Below, piece after piece: positions 48,404 to 57,751 of a DNA stretch of 64,000 bases. Source of the DNA: Rhizobium rhizoryzae. Its GTDB lineage: Bacteria; Pseudomonadota; Alphaproteobacteria; Rhizobiales; Rhizobiaceae. The stretch spans positions 868,001 to 932,000 of the forward strand of contig NZ_CP049250.1 in NCBI RefSeq assembly GCF_011046895.1. Reading direction: 5' to 3'. Under the pieces are notes generated by a model. The model was not told the DNA's origin, made no database searches, and saw only the letters and a list, made by a program, of their open reading frames with translations. The translations under genes and the position numbers were made by a program. The number at the start of each line of letters is the position of its first letter. Position 1 is the first letter of the stretch.

Positions 48404-49327
48404 ATGATGCAGACCAGCCAAACCCTACAGCAGGGATTGAAATCGATGACAACGGCAGGACCTGCGATCATGCTGCTCGGCATGGTTCTGTTCGCTTTGA
48501 ACGACGCCATGGGGAAATGGCTCGTCGCCAGCTATGGCCTCGGTCAGGTCATTCTCCTGAGAAGCGTTGCTGCGCTCATTATCCTGGCACCGTTTCTGTG
48601 GCTCGGGGGCAAGCAGGCGATATTGCAGGCGGAACGGCCGTGGCTGCAAGCGGCACGTGTCTTTTTCTCGACAGTCGAGATCTTCTGCTTCTACTATGCG
48701 GTCATGTACATGCCGCTCGCGGATGTGATGACCTACTGGCTGGCCGCACCGATCTATGTGGCCGCCGCATCACCGTTCATTCTGGGAGAGAAGGTTGGAT
48801 GGCGCCGATGGCTCGCCATTGCCATCGGTTTCGTTGGCGTAATCGTGACGCTCGAACCGTCGAGCGCGATGTTCACCATGCCGGCGCTGATTTCGATCGT
48901 CGGTACTGCCGCCTTCGCCTTCATGCTGATTTCCGGCCGCAGCCTGCGTAACACGCCCGATACGACACTGGTGTTCTTTCAACTGGCTGCATCCGGGATC
49001 GCAGGTCTGTTCATTGCGCCGTTCGACTGGGCTCCTTTGAAATCGACAACGGAAGGCCTGCTTTTGGGACTGCTGGGTATCGTGGCCATGTGCGCGCATA
49101 TTCTCGTCAATCGCGCCCTGAAGATATCCGATGCCGCGACGGTCGCGCCGCTTCAGTATACACTTCTGCTCTGGGCTGTGATCTTCGGCTGGGCCTTCTT
49201 CGGAGAAGTGCCTCGACTGCCCATGATCCTTGGCGCAGCCCTGATTGTGGGCTCAGGCTTGTTCATCTTCTTCCGCGAGCAGCAACTGAAGAAGCGCGAC
49301 AAGGTGCTGCCGAGCATTCCGGAATAG
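48404..49327 (+). CDS. DMT-superfamily transporter (EamA domains)
   Basis: A 307-residue protein with ten membrane helices forming two EamA repeats (about 20-150 and 165-295). It is typical of exporters of amino acids or metabolites. Conserved positions include the first-repeat FYYAVMYMPLADVMTYW and the second-repeat APLQYTLLLWAVIFGWAFFGE. Two adjacent ATGs (48404, 48407) follow GGAG. Substrate unknown. Confidence 0.87.
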   Translation: MMQTSQTLQQGLKSMTTAGPAIMLLGMVLFALNDAMGKWLVASYGLGQVILLRSVAALIILAPFLWLGGKQAILQAERPWLQAARVFFSTVEIFCFYYAVMYMPLADVMTYWLAAPIYVAAASPFILGEKVGWRRWLAIAIGFVGVIVTLEPSSAMFTMPALISIVGTAAFAFMLISGRSLRNTPDTTLVFFQLAASGIAGLFIAPFDWAPLKSTTEGLLLGLLGIVAMCAHILVNRALKISDAATVAPLQYTLLLWAVIFGWAFFGEVPRLPMILGAALIVGSGLFIFFREQQLKKRDKVLPSIPE

Positions 49328-49361
49328 GACAAGGCATGCCCTATTCCGGCTATCTTACATC

Positions 49362-50513
49362 TTACAGGAGGCCTCTGCGTGCGAGATTCTGGAACAGGGC
49401 CGTAGAGCCAAAGGTCCAGGGCGGGCAAGCATCCGAGCGGTTGACCCAGTTTACCAGTCGACCGAGCCGCGGCGTTGCGATCTCCACCCGATCACCGACC
49501 TCATGGGTGAAGCCCTGTCCCTTGCCGCGCCGGTCCTTAACGGGCGCGAACATCGTGCCCAGGAAGAGCACCGCGCCATCCGGATATTGATGGTTGCGGT
49601 TCAACAACTGCCCGGCAAGGTTGGCAGGACTGCGGCTGATCGCTGACATGGCACTCTCGCCCGTCATCTGGAAGCCATCTTCCCCCTCCACCAGAAGCGA
49701 AACCCTCACCTGACCGAGTTCCTCCAGCGTGAAACGGTCATCGAAGAGGCGGATGAAGGGTCCGATGGAGCAGGAGGCATTGTTGTCTTTCGCCTTGCCC
49801 AGAAGGAGCGCCGAGCGTCCTTCAACATCCCGAAGGTTCACATCATTGCCCAGTGTCGCGCCGATGATTGTTCCGTCTGAGCGCACGGATAGCACGACCT
49901 CCGGTTCCGGATTGTTCCACTCGGAAATCGGATGAATACCAACCTCGGCGCCACAACCGACGGAGGACATCGGCTGGGATTTCGTGAAAATTTCCGCGTC
50001 CGGGCCGATACCGACTTCCAGATATTGCGACCAGAGATTCATTTCCTGCAAGAGCGCCTTGACCTGTGCGGCCTTTTCCGAGCCTGCGGCAACGCCCTTT
50101 AAATTGTCACCGATCACCGGCGCCAAACGTTGACGAATTTCCAGAGCACGCGATGCATCTCCCCTCGCCTGCTCTTCTATAACCCGTTCCAACATACTGT
50201 CGGCAAAGGTTACGCCTGCGGCCTTCACCGCCTGAAGATCGACCGGCGCCAGGAGTTGCCCGGCTGATCCATCCAGGAAGCTGTCCAGAGAGCCAAGGTT
50301 CTGGAAACTCCCTGCTTGCAATGTGGCGACGAGATCCTGCCGCTCAAGAAGGGCAGACATGGTCGGGCCCAGTGGTGTGATATCCAGGACATGCGCATTC
50401 CGGACAAGAACCAGGCATGGACCGTCCTGCGCTTTTGACCAGACGCGTCCGACAAGAAGCGCCTCCGGCTCATGCGGCAGGATCATTTCGCTCGTCAATG
50501 CAATGCAGGTCAC
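49362..50513 (-). CDS. Fumarylacetoacetate hydrolase (FAH) family protein
   Basis: A 383-residue protein. An N-terminal cap of about 160 residues precedes an FAH fold, whose metal-binding acidic residues appear in NNPEPEVVLSV and whose core includes IGATLGNDVNLRDVEG. Members of this long form act on sugar-acid or keto-acid derivatives; the exact reaction is not identifiable here. It starts at GTG with GGAGG 8 bases before. It lies downstream of the M20 peptidase gene on the same strand, 122 bases apart. Confidence 0.82.
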   Translation of the reverse strand: MTCIALTSEMILPHEPEALLVGRVWSKAQDGPCLVLVRNAHVLDITPLGPTMSALLERQDLVATLQAGSFQNLGSLDSFLDGSAGQLLAPVDLQAVKAAGVTFADSMLERVIEEQARGDASRALEIRQRLAPVIGDNLKGVAAGSEKAAQVKALLQEMNLWSQYLEVGIGPDAEIFTKSQPMSSVGCGAEVGIHPISEWNNPEPEVVLSVRSDGTIIGATLGNDVNLRDVEGRSALLLGKAKDNNASCSIGPFIRLFDDRFTLEELGQVRVSLLVEGEDGFQMTGESAMSAISRSPANLAGQLLNRNHQYPDGAVLFLGTMFAPVKDRRGKGQGFTHEVGDRVEIATPRLGRLVNWVNRSDACPPWTFGSTALFQNLARRGLL

Positions 50514-50635
50514 CAGTTTTTCCTCCCTTGGAGTCCCAATTCAGCGCAGCACCCGATTATTCATGGCAGCACGCAATCATCAGGCATGTCTAATTTTCAG
50601 ACCATGCTCTGTCCAGCCGGTTCTCCGAGCAATCA

Positions 50636-52009
50636 TCAGCTGGGCAATTCCGTTGTCTTTCCGATGTCCAGGAACAGCGCAGTCATGATTCGCAGACCTT
50701 CTCCCGCAATGGACACCAATGCATGTTCATTGGGCCCGTGCTGGCCACACTCGGCGTGCGAATGCGGTATCCAGATCGTCGGAAGGCCAAGAATGTCCGT
50801 GAAAACATCGTTCGGAAGCGATCCGGCAAGATTGGGCAAAACATGCACCGATTTGCCGGTTGAGTGCATGATGGACCGCTCCACGAACCGCACCCAGGGA
50901 TGATCCGGCGGAAAGCGTGTGGCCTTGAAAGGCGCATGGCCGACCTCATGGACCTCCACCATCGGGTAGCCGTGCGCATCGAGATGCCTGCGAAGCGAGG
51001 GAAGAAGCTCATCCATATTGGTGCCGACAACAAATCTCAGCTGGCAGGCCGCGCGCGCAGTGCCACAGATTGCGTTCTGGGGCGCTGCAATGTTGCCAGC
51101 AGAGATGGCGAGGACCGCAAAGGAATTCCAGCCGAAGACCCGTTCGGCGGGCGTCAGGCTCTCTTCGCCCCAATCTGCATCATGGCGTCGATCAGGTAGC
51201 CCTCGGAGCGCCGCGCGGATATCGTCAGTCAGACTGTCCGGTCGCCATTCGGGGACGAGGATTTGACCGCGGGCGTCGACGATGGTGGCGATGGCATGGG
51301 CAAGCAGCGTGACCGGATCGGCGAGAAGGCCGCCGAAATTGCCCGAGTGAAACTCGCCCTCGCGCAAATCAACCCGCAATTCGAAGGACACACCACCGCG
51401 CGACCCCATGAACATCGTGGGGATATCGGCCTGGAGGCGCGGCCCATCGGACGCGATCAGAACATCGGCAGCCAGCTCTTGCCTGTGGGCTTCGCATAAC
51501 TGGTGCAGGCCCTTAGACCCAGTCTCTTCACCCATCTCGATCAGAAGCCGAACATTGAACCCGAGAGAACCGCGGTGCTCAATGATATGGCGAAGTGCCA
51601 GGATATTGATGAGATGCTGGATCTTGTTGTCCGCTGTTCCGCGTCCATACAGTCGATCTCCTTCTCGGGAGAGAACGAAAGGGTTCAGACCGGAACGCCA
51701 CCGCGCTGCCTCGCCATTGCAGACGTCGCCGTGGCCATAGATGAGAATTGTGGGCCGCTTTTCATCTTCGATACGCTCGGCGATCAGGAAGGGGCCGCCG
51801 CTCCCGGTCGGATTGTCCAGGATCCGGCAATCAAAACCCATTGGCTCGAGGAGCGGCAACATGTCCTGCTGCAGATAGGCATGGAGATCCTTAACCTGTC
51901 CTTCCGATTGACTGATGGATCGACGTGCGATCAGCCGGGACAGAGTATCGAAAAATGCCTGGCCTTCGGCTAGAGAGTGCGCTGTATCGACAAGCTGCTG
52001 ATCATTCAT
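50636..52009 (-). CDS. M20-family metallopeptidase / deacylase
   Basis: A 457-residue M20/M28-type hydrolase. Metal and catalytic residues are seen in YGHGDV, GTADNK, MGEETGSKG, ASDGP and the C-terminal HSHAECGQHGPNEH. A dimerisation lid domain lies between about 205 and 330. Such enzymes cleave dipeptides or N-acyl amino acids. The ATG at 52009 is chosen over a TTG three codons earlier, with GGGGA upstream. Confidence 0.88.
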   Translation of the reverse strand: MNDQQLVDTAHSLAEGQAFFDTLSRLIARRSISQSEGQVKDLHAYLQQDMLPLLEPMGFDCRILDNPTGSGGPFLIAERIEDEKRPTILIYGHGDVCNGEAARWRSGLNPFVLSREGDRLYGRGTADNKIQHLINILALRHIIEHRGSLGFNVRLLIEMGEETGSKGLHQLCEAHRQELAADVLIASDGPRLQADIPTMFMGSRGGVSFELRVDLREGEFHSGNFGGLLADPVTLLAHAIATIVDARGQILVPEWRPDSLTDDIRAALRGLPDRRHDADWGEESLTPAERVFGWNSFAVLAISAGNIAAPQNAICGTARAACQLRFVVGTNMDELLPSLRRHLDAHGYPMVEVHEVGHAPFKATRFPPDHPWVRFVERSIMHSTGKSVHVLPNLAGSLPNDVFTDILGLPTIWIPHSHAECGQHGPNEHALVSIAGEGLRIMTALFLDIGKTTELPS

Positions 52010-52073
52010 GTCTTTCAATCCCCATGGAGCTCGCGAGACTACCAGCCAAGGAGCGACGCGGCCAAGGGCGAAT

Positions 52074-53360
52074 TCAGCGCGTTCTGACCACTGAGAGGGA
52101 GGATGCGGCCCTTCCCGACGGCTCCACGACTTGTTTCAGCAGGTTGGCGTAGTCAAGAACGAGACCCGGTGTCCAGCACATATGGTGCGCACGCGATCTG
52201 AGGTAGCTTGCCTGCCAGAGCGCCGGGTGCACCAGGAGCCTGGCCAGTCGTAGCCAAGGGTGACGCGTGCGCAGATGCCCTTCCATCGCGAGTTCCAGCG
52301 CATTCGCCACGACGATGGAGCAGTTTCTGTCTGTTATGTTGTAGGCGGTATTCTGCCGATAGGCATTCCAGTAGGCGCGGACAGCGTCGGCGTTTCGGGT
52401 CCTGAACTCGATGCACTGATCAGCCGGAATCCAATCTTCACACTCGAACGCGTAGGACGGTGGAAATAGTCCGGGCATATCCTTATTGCGTCCAGAATAG
52501 AATACATGCGGAAGATCGCGGATACCGGCACTGATTTCGCTCACCGGCCAGTGGCTCAGATATAGATCGGAATCAATGCCGAGTGCCGCATGACCAGCGG
52601 ATGGCTTGCCACCTTCCCCGAAGGTCATCAGATAACGATCGACCAGAGGCCAGCTCGTCGAACCCGCGACCGCAAACTTCGGTGTCCAGATATAGAGACG
52701 AACCGCAAGCGATGCGGACTGTTTTTCGCATTCGGGTCGTCTGCCCTTAGGAATTTCGCGGTGCCATGAGCGGAGGTCACCTGTCAGGAAATCGTGCAGC
52801 GAGCCGAAAGGACCGCCGTTGTGCATCAGGAGGGCTAGCCGCAGAAGACTGTGCCCCGATACAGAGAGGGAAATACCAGAAAGAAGCGCAAGGCTTTTAT
52901 AGGCAGGTATCAGCCACTCGGATGCCAGAACCCAGGCAAGAAGAAGCTCTCCAGACGCGAGTAGAACGCCATCCCTCCATCTCTCGAACCGTACGAGCGC
53001 AATGAGCGGCAGTCGCGACAGACCGTCGATTGTAAACGCTACAGCAAGAGCCACAGCAGCGGGTCTCGCGCCTATAACAGGCGCCGCCATCCAGACCAGC
53101 GAGACGAGCAAAAAGAGCAGCGATAGGATGAGTGTCGCAACAGTAAGGCCCGAATGAAGAACCAGGCCGCCGACATAAACGCAGGCCCGGGTAGCCAAGC
53201 CAAGGCCGAGGATAGCAAGACCAATGCGAACGCCCTGGTCGTCGGGAACGATCACACCAAGGAAACCACAAGCGATGAGAAGCACTCCGCCCATCAACGC
53301 ATAATGTGCCGAAGCGGCGAAGGAGCGAGCACCTATCAGGAAGAGACCGAGCTTAAGCAT
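52074..53360 (-). CDS. HdeD-like membrane domain fused to a permuted papain-like domain
   Basis: A 428-residue protein. Residues about 15-180 form six membrane helices of the HdeD/DUF308 type. The soluble half (about 215-405) has GHAALGID with H257 and, about 90 residues later, DRNCSIVVANALE with C347. His before Cys in this order is the mark of circularly permuted NlpC/P60 (papain-like) enzymes, which act on peptidoglycan peptides or lipids. Assignment of this half is from motif order only. ATG 53360 lacks a good ribosome site; the frame extends upstream to a TTG at 53438. Confidence 0.65.
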   Translation of the reverse strand: MLKLGLFLIGARSFAASAHYALMGGVLLIACGFLGVIVPDDQGVRIGLAILGLGLATRACVYVGGLVLHSGLTVATLILSLLFLLVSLVWMAAPVIGARPAAVALAVAFTIDGLSRLPLIALVRFERWRDGVLLASGELLLAWVLASEWLIPAYKSLALLSGISLSVSGHSLLRLALLMHNGGPFGSLHDFLTGDLRSWHREIPKGRRPECEKQSASLAVRLYIWTPKFAVAGSTSWPLVDRYLMTFGEGGKPSAGHAALGIDSDLYLSHWPVSEISAGIRDLPHVFYSGRNKDMPGLFPPSYAFECEDWIPADQCIEFRTRNADAVRAYWNAYRQNTAYNITDRNCSIVVANALELAMEGHLRTRHPWLRLARLLVHPALWQASYLRSRAHHMCWTPGLVLDYANLLKQVVEPSGRAASSLSVVRTR

Positions 53361-53870
53361 TGGGGGAGACAATTGCGGTAACGAATCGTGGCCTTGAGAT
53401 GGCGGATTTGAGAAGGTGACGACCTTGATCCGCGGCAACTAAGGCAGGATAAGAAGGACCAGCAAGAGCGTATTTGCCTTCTTCAACGAGCGGTTATTGT
53501 TAGGAGCATCTTAAATAGCCAATTGCGAGACGGCAGCGGTTTCCAAAAATTAATTCTTCCTTAATATTTGATTCGCCTTAGAAATTTCGAACGGTGGATC
53601 GGAACGGTCGTTTTTAATGCTGTCAAAGACTGACACACGGTTCTCGTTTGGGGCCGAGCTTTGGGTGCCCGATCTCTGCGTCCCCATAATTGTTGCGTAT
53701 TTGCTACAATTCTAAATTTAGGCATCTCGAACATAATCAGATTCTAAAATCCTGCATTGCCTAAAACCCTAAGCATCTGTCATGTATTTCCCAGCGCAAA
53801 GCATTGGTGGCAGGGACAACACGCTTTCAGATTTTGCGCGGCACCAAAGAAATCATGACTGGAGGTCATT
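53361..53870. other. Divergent region before the porin gene
   Basis: This 510-base stretch is A+T-richer than its surroundings, especially 53510-53780. It must carry the porin promoter and the promoter of the reverse gene, with a possible long porin leader. I find no gene, clear operator or terminator in it. Confidence 0.4.
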
Positions 53871-54875
53871 ATGAACATCAAGAGCCTTCTTCTCGGCTCC
53901 GCTGCTGCCCTTGCAGCAGTATCCGGCGCCCAGGCTGCCGACGCTATCGTTGCTGCTCAGCCGGAGCCGATGGAATACGTTCGCGTTTGCGACGCATTCG
54001 GCGCTGGCTTCTTCTACATCCCGGGTTCTGAGACCTGCCTGAAGATCGGTGGCTACGTTCGTTTCCAGACGGGCTTCGGTCGTGACCTGTCGGGCACGTC
54101 TGACTGGGATAGCTTCACACGCGCACAGCTCGAAATCGACGCCCGTTCGGACACCGAACTCGGCACGCTTCGTGGCTTCATCGGCCTGCGTGGCGACGCT
54201 GACAACTCTTCCAACCGCGGCGTAAACGTCGACCAGGCCTTCATCGAACTCGGTGGCCTCAAGGTTGGTTACTTCTACAACTGGTGGGATGACGGCCTCT
54301 CTGGCGAAACCGACGTTCTGGCCAACAACTCCATCTTCAACTCGATCCGTTACACCTTCACGGCTGGCGCTTTCTATGCCGGTCTCTCGGTTGACGAACT
54401 CGAAAGCCTGAACACCACGATCACCAACAACAACGTTGGCATCTCCGGTATTATCGGTGGCGCATTCGGTCCTGCCAAGGTTGCTCTCGTTGGCGGTTAC
54501 GACACCGACCGCGAAGAAGGCGCAGCACGCGTTATCGCAACGGCTGAACTCGGCCCGGGCACGCTTGGCCTGGCAGCTGTATGGGCTTCCGGCGCGAACG
54601 CCTACTACAACGCTTCCGAGTGGGCTGTTGCAGCTGAATACGCTGTGAAGGTTACTGATCGCTTCAAGATCACCCCCGGCGCTCAGTACTTCTGGACGCT
54701 CGACCAGAACCGCTTTGGCGACTTCACTGGCAACCGTGACGGCTGGAAGGCTGGTCTGACATTCGACTACCAGCTCGCAACCAACCTCTCCACGAAGGTT
54801 GCTGTGAACTACCAGGACTTCGACAACCAGCAGGAACAGTGGACCGGTTTCGTCCGCCTCCAGCGCGCATTCTGA
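53871..54875 (+). CDS. Outer-membrane porin (Porin_2 family)
   Basis: A 334-residue porin with a signal peptide (cleavage after AQA, residue 22). The mature N-terminus has VCDAFGAGFFYIPGSETC, with the two Cys of the rhizobial RopA/Omp2b type, followed by KIGGYVRFQTGFG. Alternating amphipathic strands continue to a C-terminal Phe (FVRLQRAF) as required for outer-membrane insertion. The codon choice is biased, suggesting high expression. GGAGG sits 7 bases before the ATG. Confidence 0.95.
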   Translation: MNIKSLLLGSAAALAAVSGAQAADAIVAAQPEPMEYVRVCDAFGAGFFYIPGSETCLKIGGYVRFQTGFGRDLSGTSDWDSFTRAQLEIDARSDTELGTLRGFIGLRGDADNSSNRGVNVDQAFIELGGLKVGYFYNWWDDGLSGETDVLANNSIFNSIRYTFTAGAFYAGLSVDELESLNTTITNNNVGISGIIGGAFGPAKVALVGGYDTDREEGAARVIATAELGPGTLGLAAVWASGANAYYNASEWAVAAEYAVKVTDRFKITPGAQYFWTLDQNRFGDFTGNRDGWKAGLTFDYQLATNLSTKVAVNYQDFDNQQEQWTGFVRLQRAF

Positions 54876-54897
54876 TCTGACTAACGTCGGACCATGG

Positions 54898-54925
54898 AAA
54901 CCCGGCCTCGCGCCGGGTTTCTGTT
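54898..54925 (+). terminator. Terminator of the porin gene
   Basis: AAACCCGGC / GCCGGGTTT stem with a 5-base loop and a weak T tail (TTTCTGTT). Confidence 0.82.
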
Positions 54926-55035
54926 ATGCGGCACGTAAAGCTTCGGCCTTTCCGCGCCTGTTCATTCCATATTTTATGATTCATGCTAACTTTTTTAGCG
55001 ACACATCAAATAGATTTTGCTAATATAATTCGTGA

Positions 55036-55156
55036 GTTCGAATTCGCTCTGATCCACCCCGGCGCAAGTCGGGAGAGCATCGGCTCCAGTCAAGTTCTTC
55101 TGCTCTCCAGGCAGGAGCAAGGATCTCCCCGGCCCGCCCGAGGAGATCTTTTTTTT
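55036..55156 (+). ncRNA. Candidate small RNA with three stem-loops and own terminator
   Basis: TATAAT at 55024-55029 would start transcription near 55036. The predicted RNA of about 120 bases folds into three hairpins: GCTCT...CCCG / CGGG-AGAGC (about 55046-55076), TGCTC / GAGCA (about 55101-55119) and a perfect GATCTCC / GGAGATC stem (55122-55128 with 55142-55148) followed by eight T residues. No open reading frame of note lies inside. Three hairpins with the last acting as terminator is the layout of Hfq-dependent rhizobial sRNAs; I could not match it to a named family. Confidence 0.65.
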
Positions 55157-55233
55157 GTCTCATCCTGCGCCAGCGTCAAAACCCGTCGCGATCTTTCAGC
55201 ATCGCTCCTGACGCTTTAACTCGTTATTTTATC

Positions 55234-55280
55234 GCATGTCGTTGGCGCAAAACCGCTGCGCAGTTTTAGCGACGACATGC
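55234..55280. repeat. Palindromic intergenic repeat, copy 2
   Basis: GCATGTCGT (55234-55242) pairs with ACGACATGC (55272-55280); inside, GCAAAAC faces GTTTTAGC around a CGCTGC centre. The core GCAAAACCGCT is shared with copy 1 at 3268-3315. It lies directly beside the aspartase stop and may serve as its transcript end. Confidence 0.7.
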
Positions 55281-55281
55281 T

Positions 55282-56661
55282 TTAGAAGATCATCGCCGTG
55301 ATTTGTTCTCTGGTTCCAAAACCCAGCTCGACCGCAGTATCGACGACGTTTTGATCTTTGCTGAGAGCCGTCTTCGCGACCTTGGCAGCCTTAGCGTAAC
55401 CGATATAGGGAACAAGCATCGTCGCGAGTACGAGACTGTTTTCCAAGGCACCTTCACACTGGCTGACATTGGCTTCGATACCTTTGATGCAGCGCTCTGA
55501 CAGCGTATCCATTGCCTGCATCAGGATCCGCATCGACTGAAGGACGTTGAGGATGATGATCGGCTCCATCGCATTCAACTGCAACTGTCCGGCCTCTGCA
55601 GCCATGGTAACCGTCAGATCATTGCCAATGACCTGGAATGCCACCTGATTGACGACCTCCGGAATGACAGGGTTGATCTTGCCCGGCATAATGGAGGATC
55701 CGGCCTGGACTGGCGGCAGACGAATTTCGTTGAAGCCGGAGCGCGGGCCGGATGACAGGAGGCGCAAGTCGTTGCACATCTTCGACAACTTGACGGCAAT
55801 GCGCTTCAGGACACCAGAAAAGGTGACATAGGCGCCAGCATCGGATGAAGCCTCGATCAGGTTCCCTGCAAGCTTGACCTCGAAGCCAGACACGCGCAAC
55901 AGCTCCGGAATAACCATTTCCGCATAGCCGGGCGGCGTGTTCACACCGGTTCCGATGGCTGTTCCGCCGAGATTGACCTCAAGCAAGAGCTGCGACAAGC
56001 GACCGATGATCTCGATGTCTTCGTCGATCGTGGCCGCAAAGCCTGCGAACTCCTGTCCCAACGTCATCGGAACTGCATCCTGCAGCTGAGTGCGGCCGAT
56101 CTTGCGGACACTGGCAAAAACATCCGCCCGTTCGTTGAGAGCCGCCGAGAGCCGTCGTTGCGATTCCTGAAATGGCTGGCACTGGCTGACGATCGCAAGC
56201 CGCATCGCGGTTGGATACACATCATTGGTGGACTGTGAACGATTGACGTCATCATTGGGATGAAGATGCGCATATTCGCCCGGTGCATGACCCATAAGAA
56301 TGAGACCAAGGTTGGCAATGACTTCATTCGCATTCATATTCGTGGACGTCCCGGCGCCCCCCTGGATCATGTCCACCCGGAACTGGGAATGGTGGGCACC
56401 ACCGATAATCTCGTCGCAAACCGAAGCGATCACCTTGGCCTTGTGTTCCGGAAGCACACCAAGATTGAGATTTGCTGCCGCAGCCGCCTTCTTGACCCAA
56501 GCAAGTGAGCGAACGAACTCTGGAAAATGCGAGAGTGGGATGCCCGAAATGGGGAAATTGTCGATTGCGCGCTGCGTATGAACGCCCCAAAGGCAATCCT
56601 TGGGTAGATCGATCACACCAAGGCTATCTTCTTCCGCGCGCAACTCTCGTGTTTCTGACAC
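55282..56661 (-). CDS. ansB: Aspartate ammonia-lyase
   Basis: A 459-residue member of the fumarase/aspartase superfamily that splits aspartate to fumarate and ammonia. The signature GSSIMPGKINPV is present, along with HPNDDVNRSQSTND and GRTQLQDAVPM. Aspartase rather than fumarase is favoured by the upstream asparaginase gene, as in the ansA-ansB pair of R. etli. It is 118 bases downstream of ansA on the same strand. The name aspA would be equally valid. Confidence 0.92.
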   Translation of the reverse strand: MSETRELRAEEDSLGVIDLPKDCLWGVHTQRAIDNFPISGIPLSHFPEFVRSLAWVKKAAAAANLNLGVLPEHKAKVIASVCDEIIGGAHHSQFRVDMIQGGAGTSTNMNANEVIANLGLILMGHAPGEYAHLHPNDDVNRSQSTNDVYPTAMRLAIVSQCQPFQESQRRLSAALNERADVFASVRKIGRTQLQDAVPMTLGQEFAGFAATIDEDIEIIGRLSQLLLEVNLGGTAIGTGVNTPPGYAEMVIPELLRVSGFEVKLAGNLIEASSDAGAYVTFSGVLKRIAVKLSKMCNDLRLLSSGPRSGFNEIRLPPVQAGSSIMPGKINPVIPEVVNQVAFQVIGNDLTVTMAAEAGQLQLNAMEPIIILNVLQSMRILMQAMDTLSERCIKGIEANVSQCEGALENSLVLATMLVPYIGYAKAAKVAKTALSKDQNVVDTAVELGFGTREQITAMIF

Positions 56662-56779
56662 TGATCTCTCTCCCGAAACAATTGGTCAGCCAAAGGCTGA
56701 AGATAAATTTGAATAGTATGCTCTGGCCCATTGGAACGGGCCAGATAGTGAAGATTGCCGCATCACGGCTGCGGCTGTT

Positions 56780-57751
56780 TCATCCTTGCGTGGCCGACAG
56801 CTCCAGCCAGAGCCGCGCGAGAGCAGCCTCCGGTGTTTCGAGGCCACCATTTTCTACACCTGCGCGCCAAAGGGCGGCACCTGCCGCGTAGGTGCCTGGC
56901 TCCACTCCACCCGTCTCGCACTGACTGACGGCGCGGATACGGCAACCTCGTTGAACAGCTGCAGCAATTACTGCTTCCAGATTCGGATCAGACGGCATTG
57001 TTCCGGAACCGAAGACACGTAATACGGCGCCATCCAGTTCATTCAGCATAGCGGCAATCGCCTTGGCTGAAACGAAGGGTGTCAGGGTTAGTATCGCCAA
57101 GTTCAGATCAGCAAAGTGCCGCGGTTCTGAGCGCGCCGGCAAAGGTGCCTGCGGCACGGAGCGAAACGCGTCAGCCTCTTTTGAATTGTGCTTAACAAGA
57201 CCAGCAGCCGGCAGAAGACTGCCATCAAACGCAAGCCACACTCCCTTCAGATCACGACTGACGGCATCAAGAGCCAAAGAAAGATTCGCCTCTGCATCAC
57301 CGCCAGTTCCAAGGGGCTTCATTGACCCGCACAATATAACCGGGAAATCCCACCCTGCCAGCGCCTGAGACAGGGCTGCGCCAGTGAAGGCCATCGTATC
57401 CGTCCCGTGAGTGATGATCACACCATCACCCTTGAAACCCAGTACCTGGTCGATCATACGGTTCCAATCGGACGGACCGATTTCCGCGCTGTCGACGAGT
57501 GGCGTAAAGGCATGAACGTTGACCGTCATCGGACCGGGCGCCAAGGCTGCCACGGCCTGTTCCAGTACACCATCGCCCGGCTGCAATCCTTGCGGACCCG
57601 GCACCATGCCAATGGTTCCTCCCGTATTCAGGATCAACACGTCACGCGCAGCCTTGATTGCGGTCAAATCCGGCCTCTCATCTAGATCTTCAGCCTGCAA
57701 ACCGACCTTTGAACCATGAAATGCCGATGCCGCTTGTGTCTGGTTGTTCAT
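56780..57751 (-). CDS. ansA: L-asparaginase
   Basis: A 323-residue asparaginase of the bacterial type I/II fold. The catalytic threonines lie in NTGGTIGMV (about 42-50) and HGTDTMAFT (about 115-123), with the substrate Lys in SMKPLG. There is a 35-residue N-terminal extension without a signal peptide, so it is likely cytosolic. GGGAG precedes the ATG by 7 bases. Together with ansB it takes asparagine to fumarate. Confidence 0.92.
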   Translation of the reverse strand: MNNQTQAASAFHGSKVGLQAEDLDERPDLTAIKAARDVLILNTGGTIGMVPGPQGLQPGDGVLEQAVAALAPGPMTVNVHAFTPLVDSAEIGPSDWNRMIDQVLGFKGDGVIITHGTDTMAFTGAALSQALAGWDFPVILCGSMKPLGTGGDAEANLSLALDAVSRDLKGVWLAFDGSLLPAAGLVKHNSKEADAFRSVPQAPLPARSEPRHFADLNLAILTLTPFVSAKAIAAMLNELDGAVLRVFGSGTMPSDPNLEAVIAAAVQRGCRIRAVSQCETGGVEPGTYAAGAALWRAGVENGGLETPEAALARLWLELSATQG

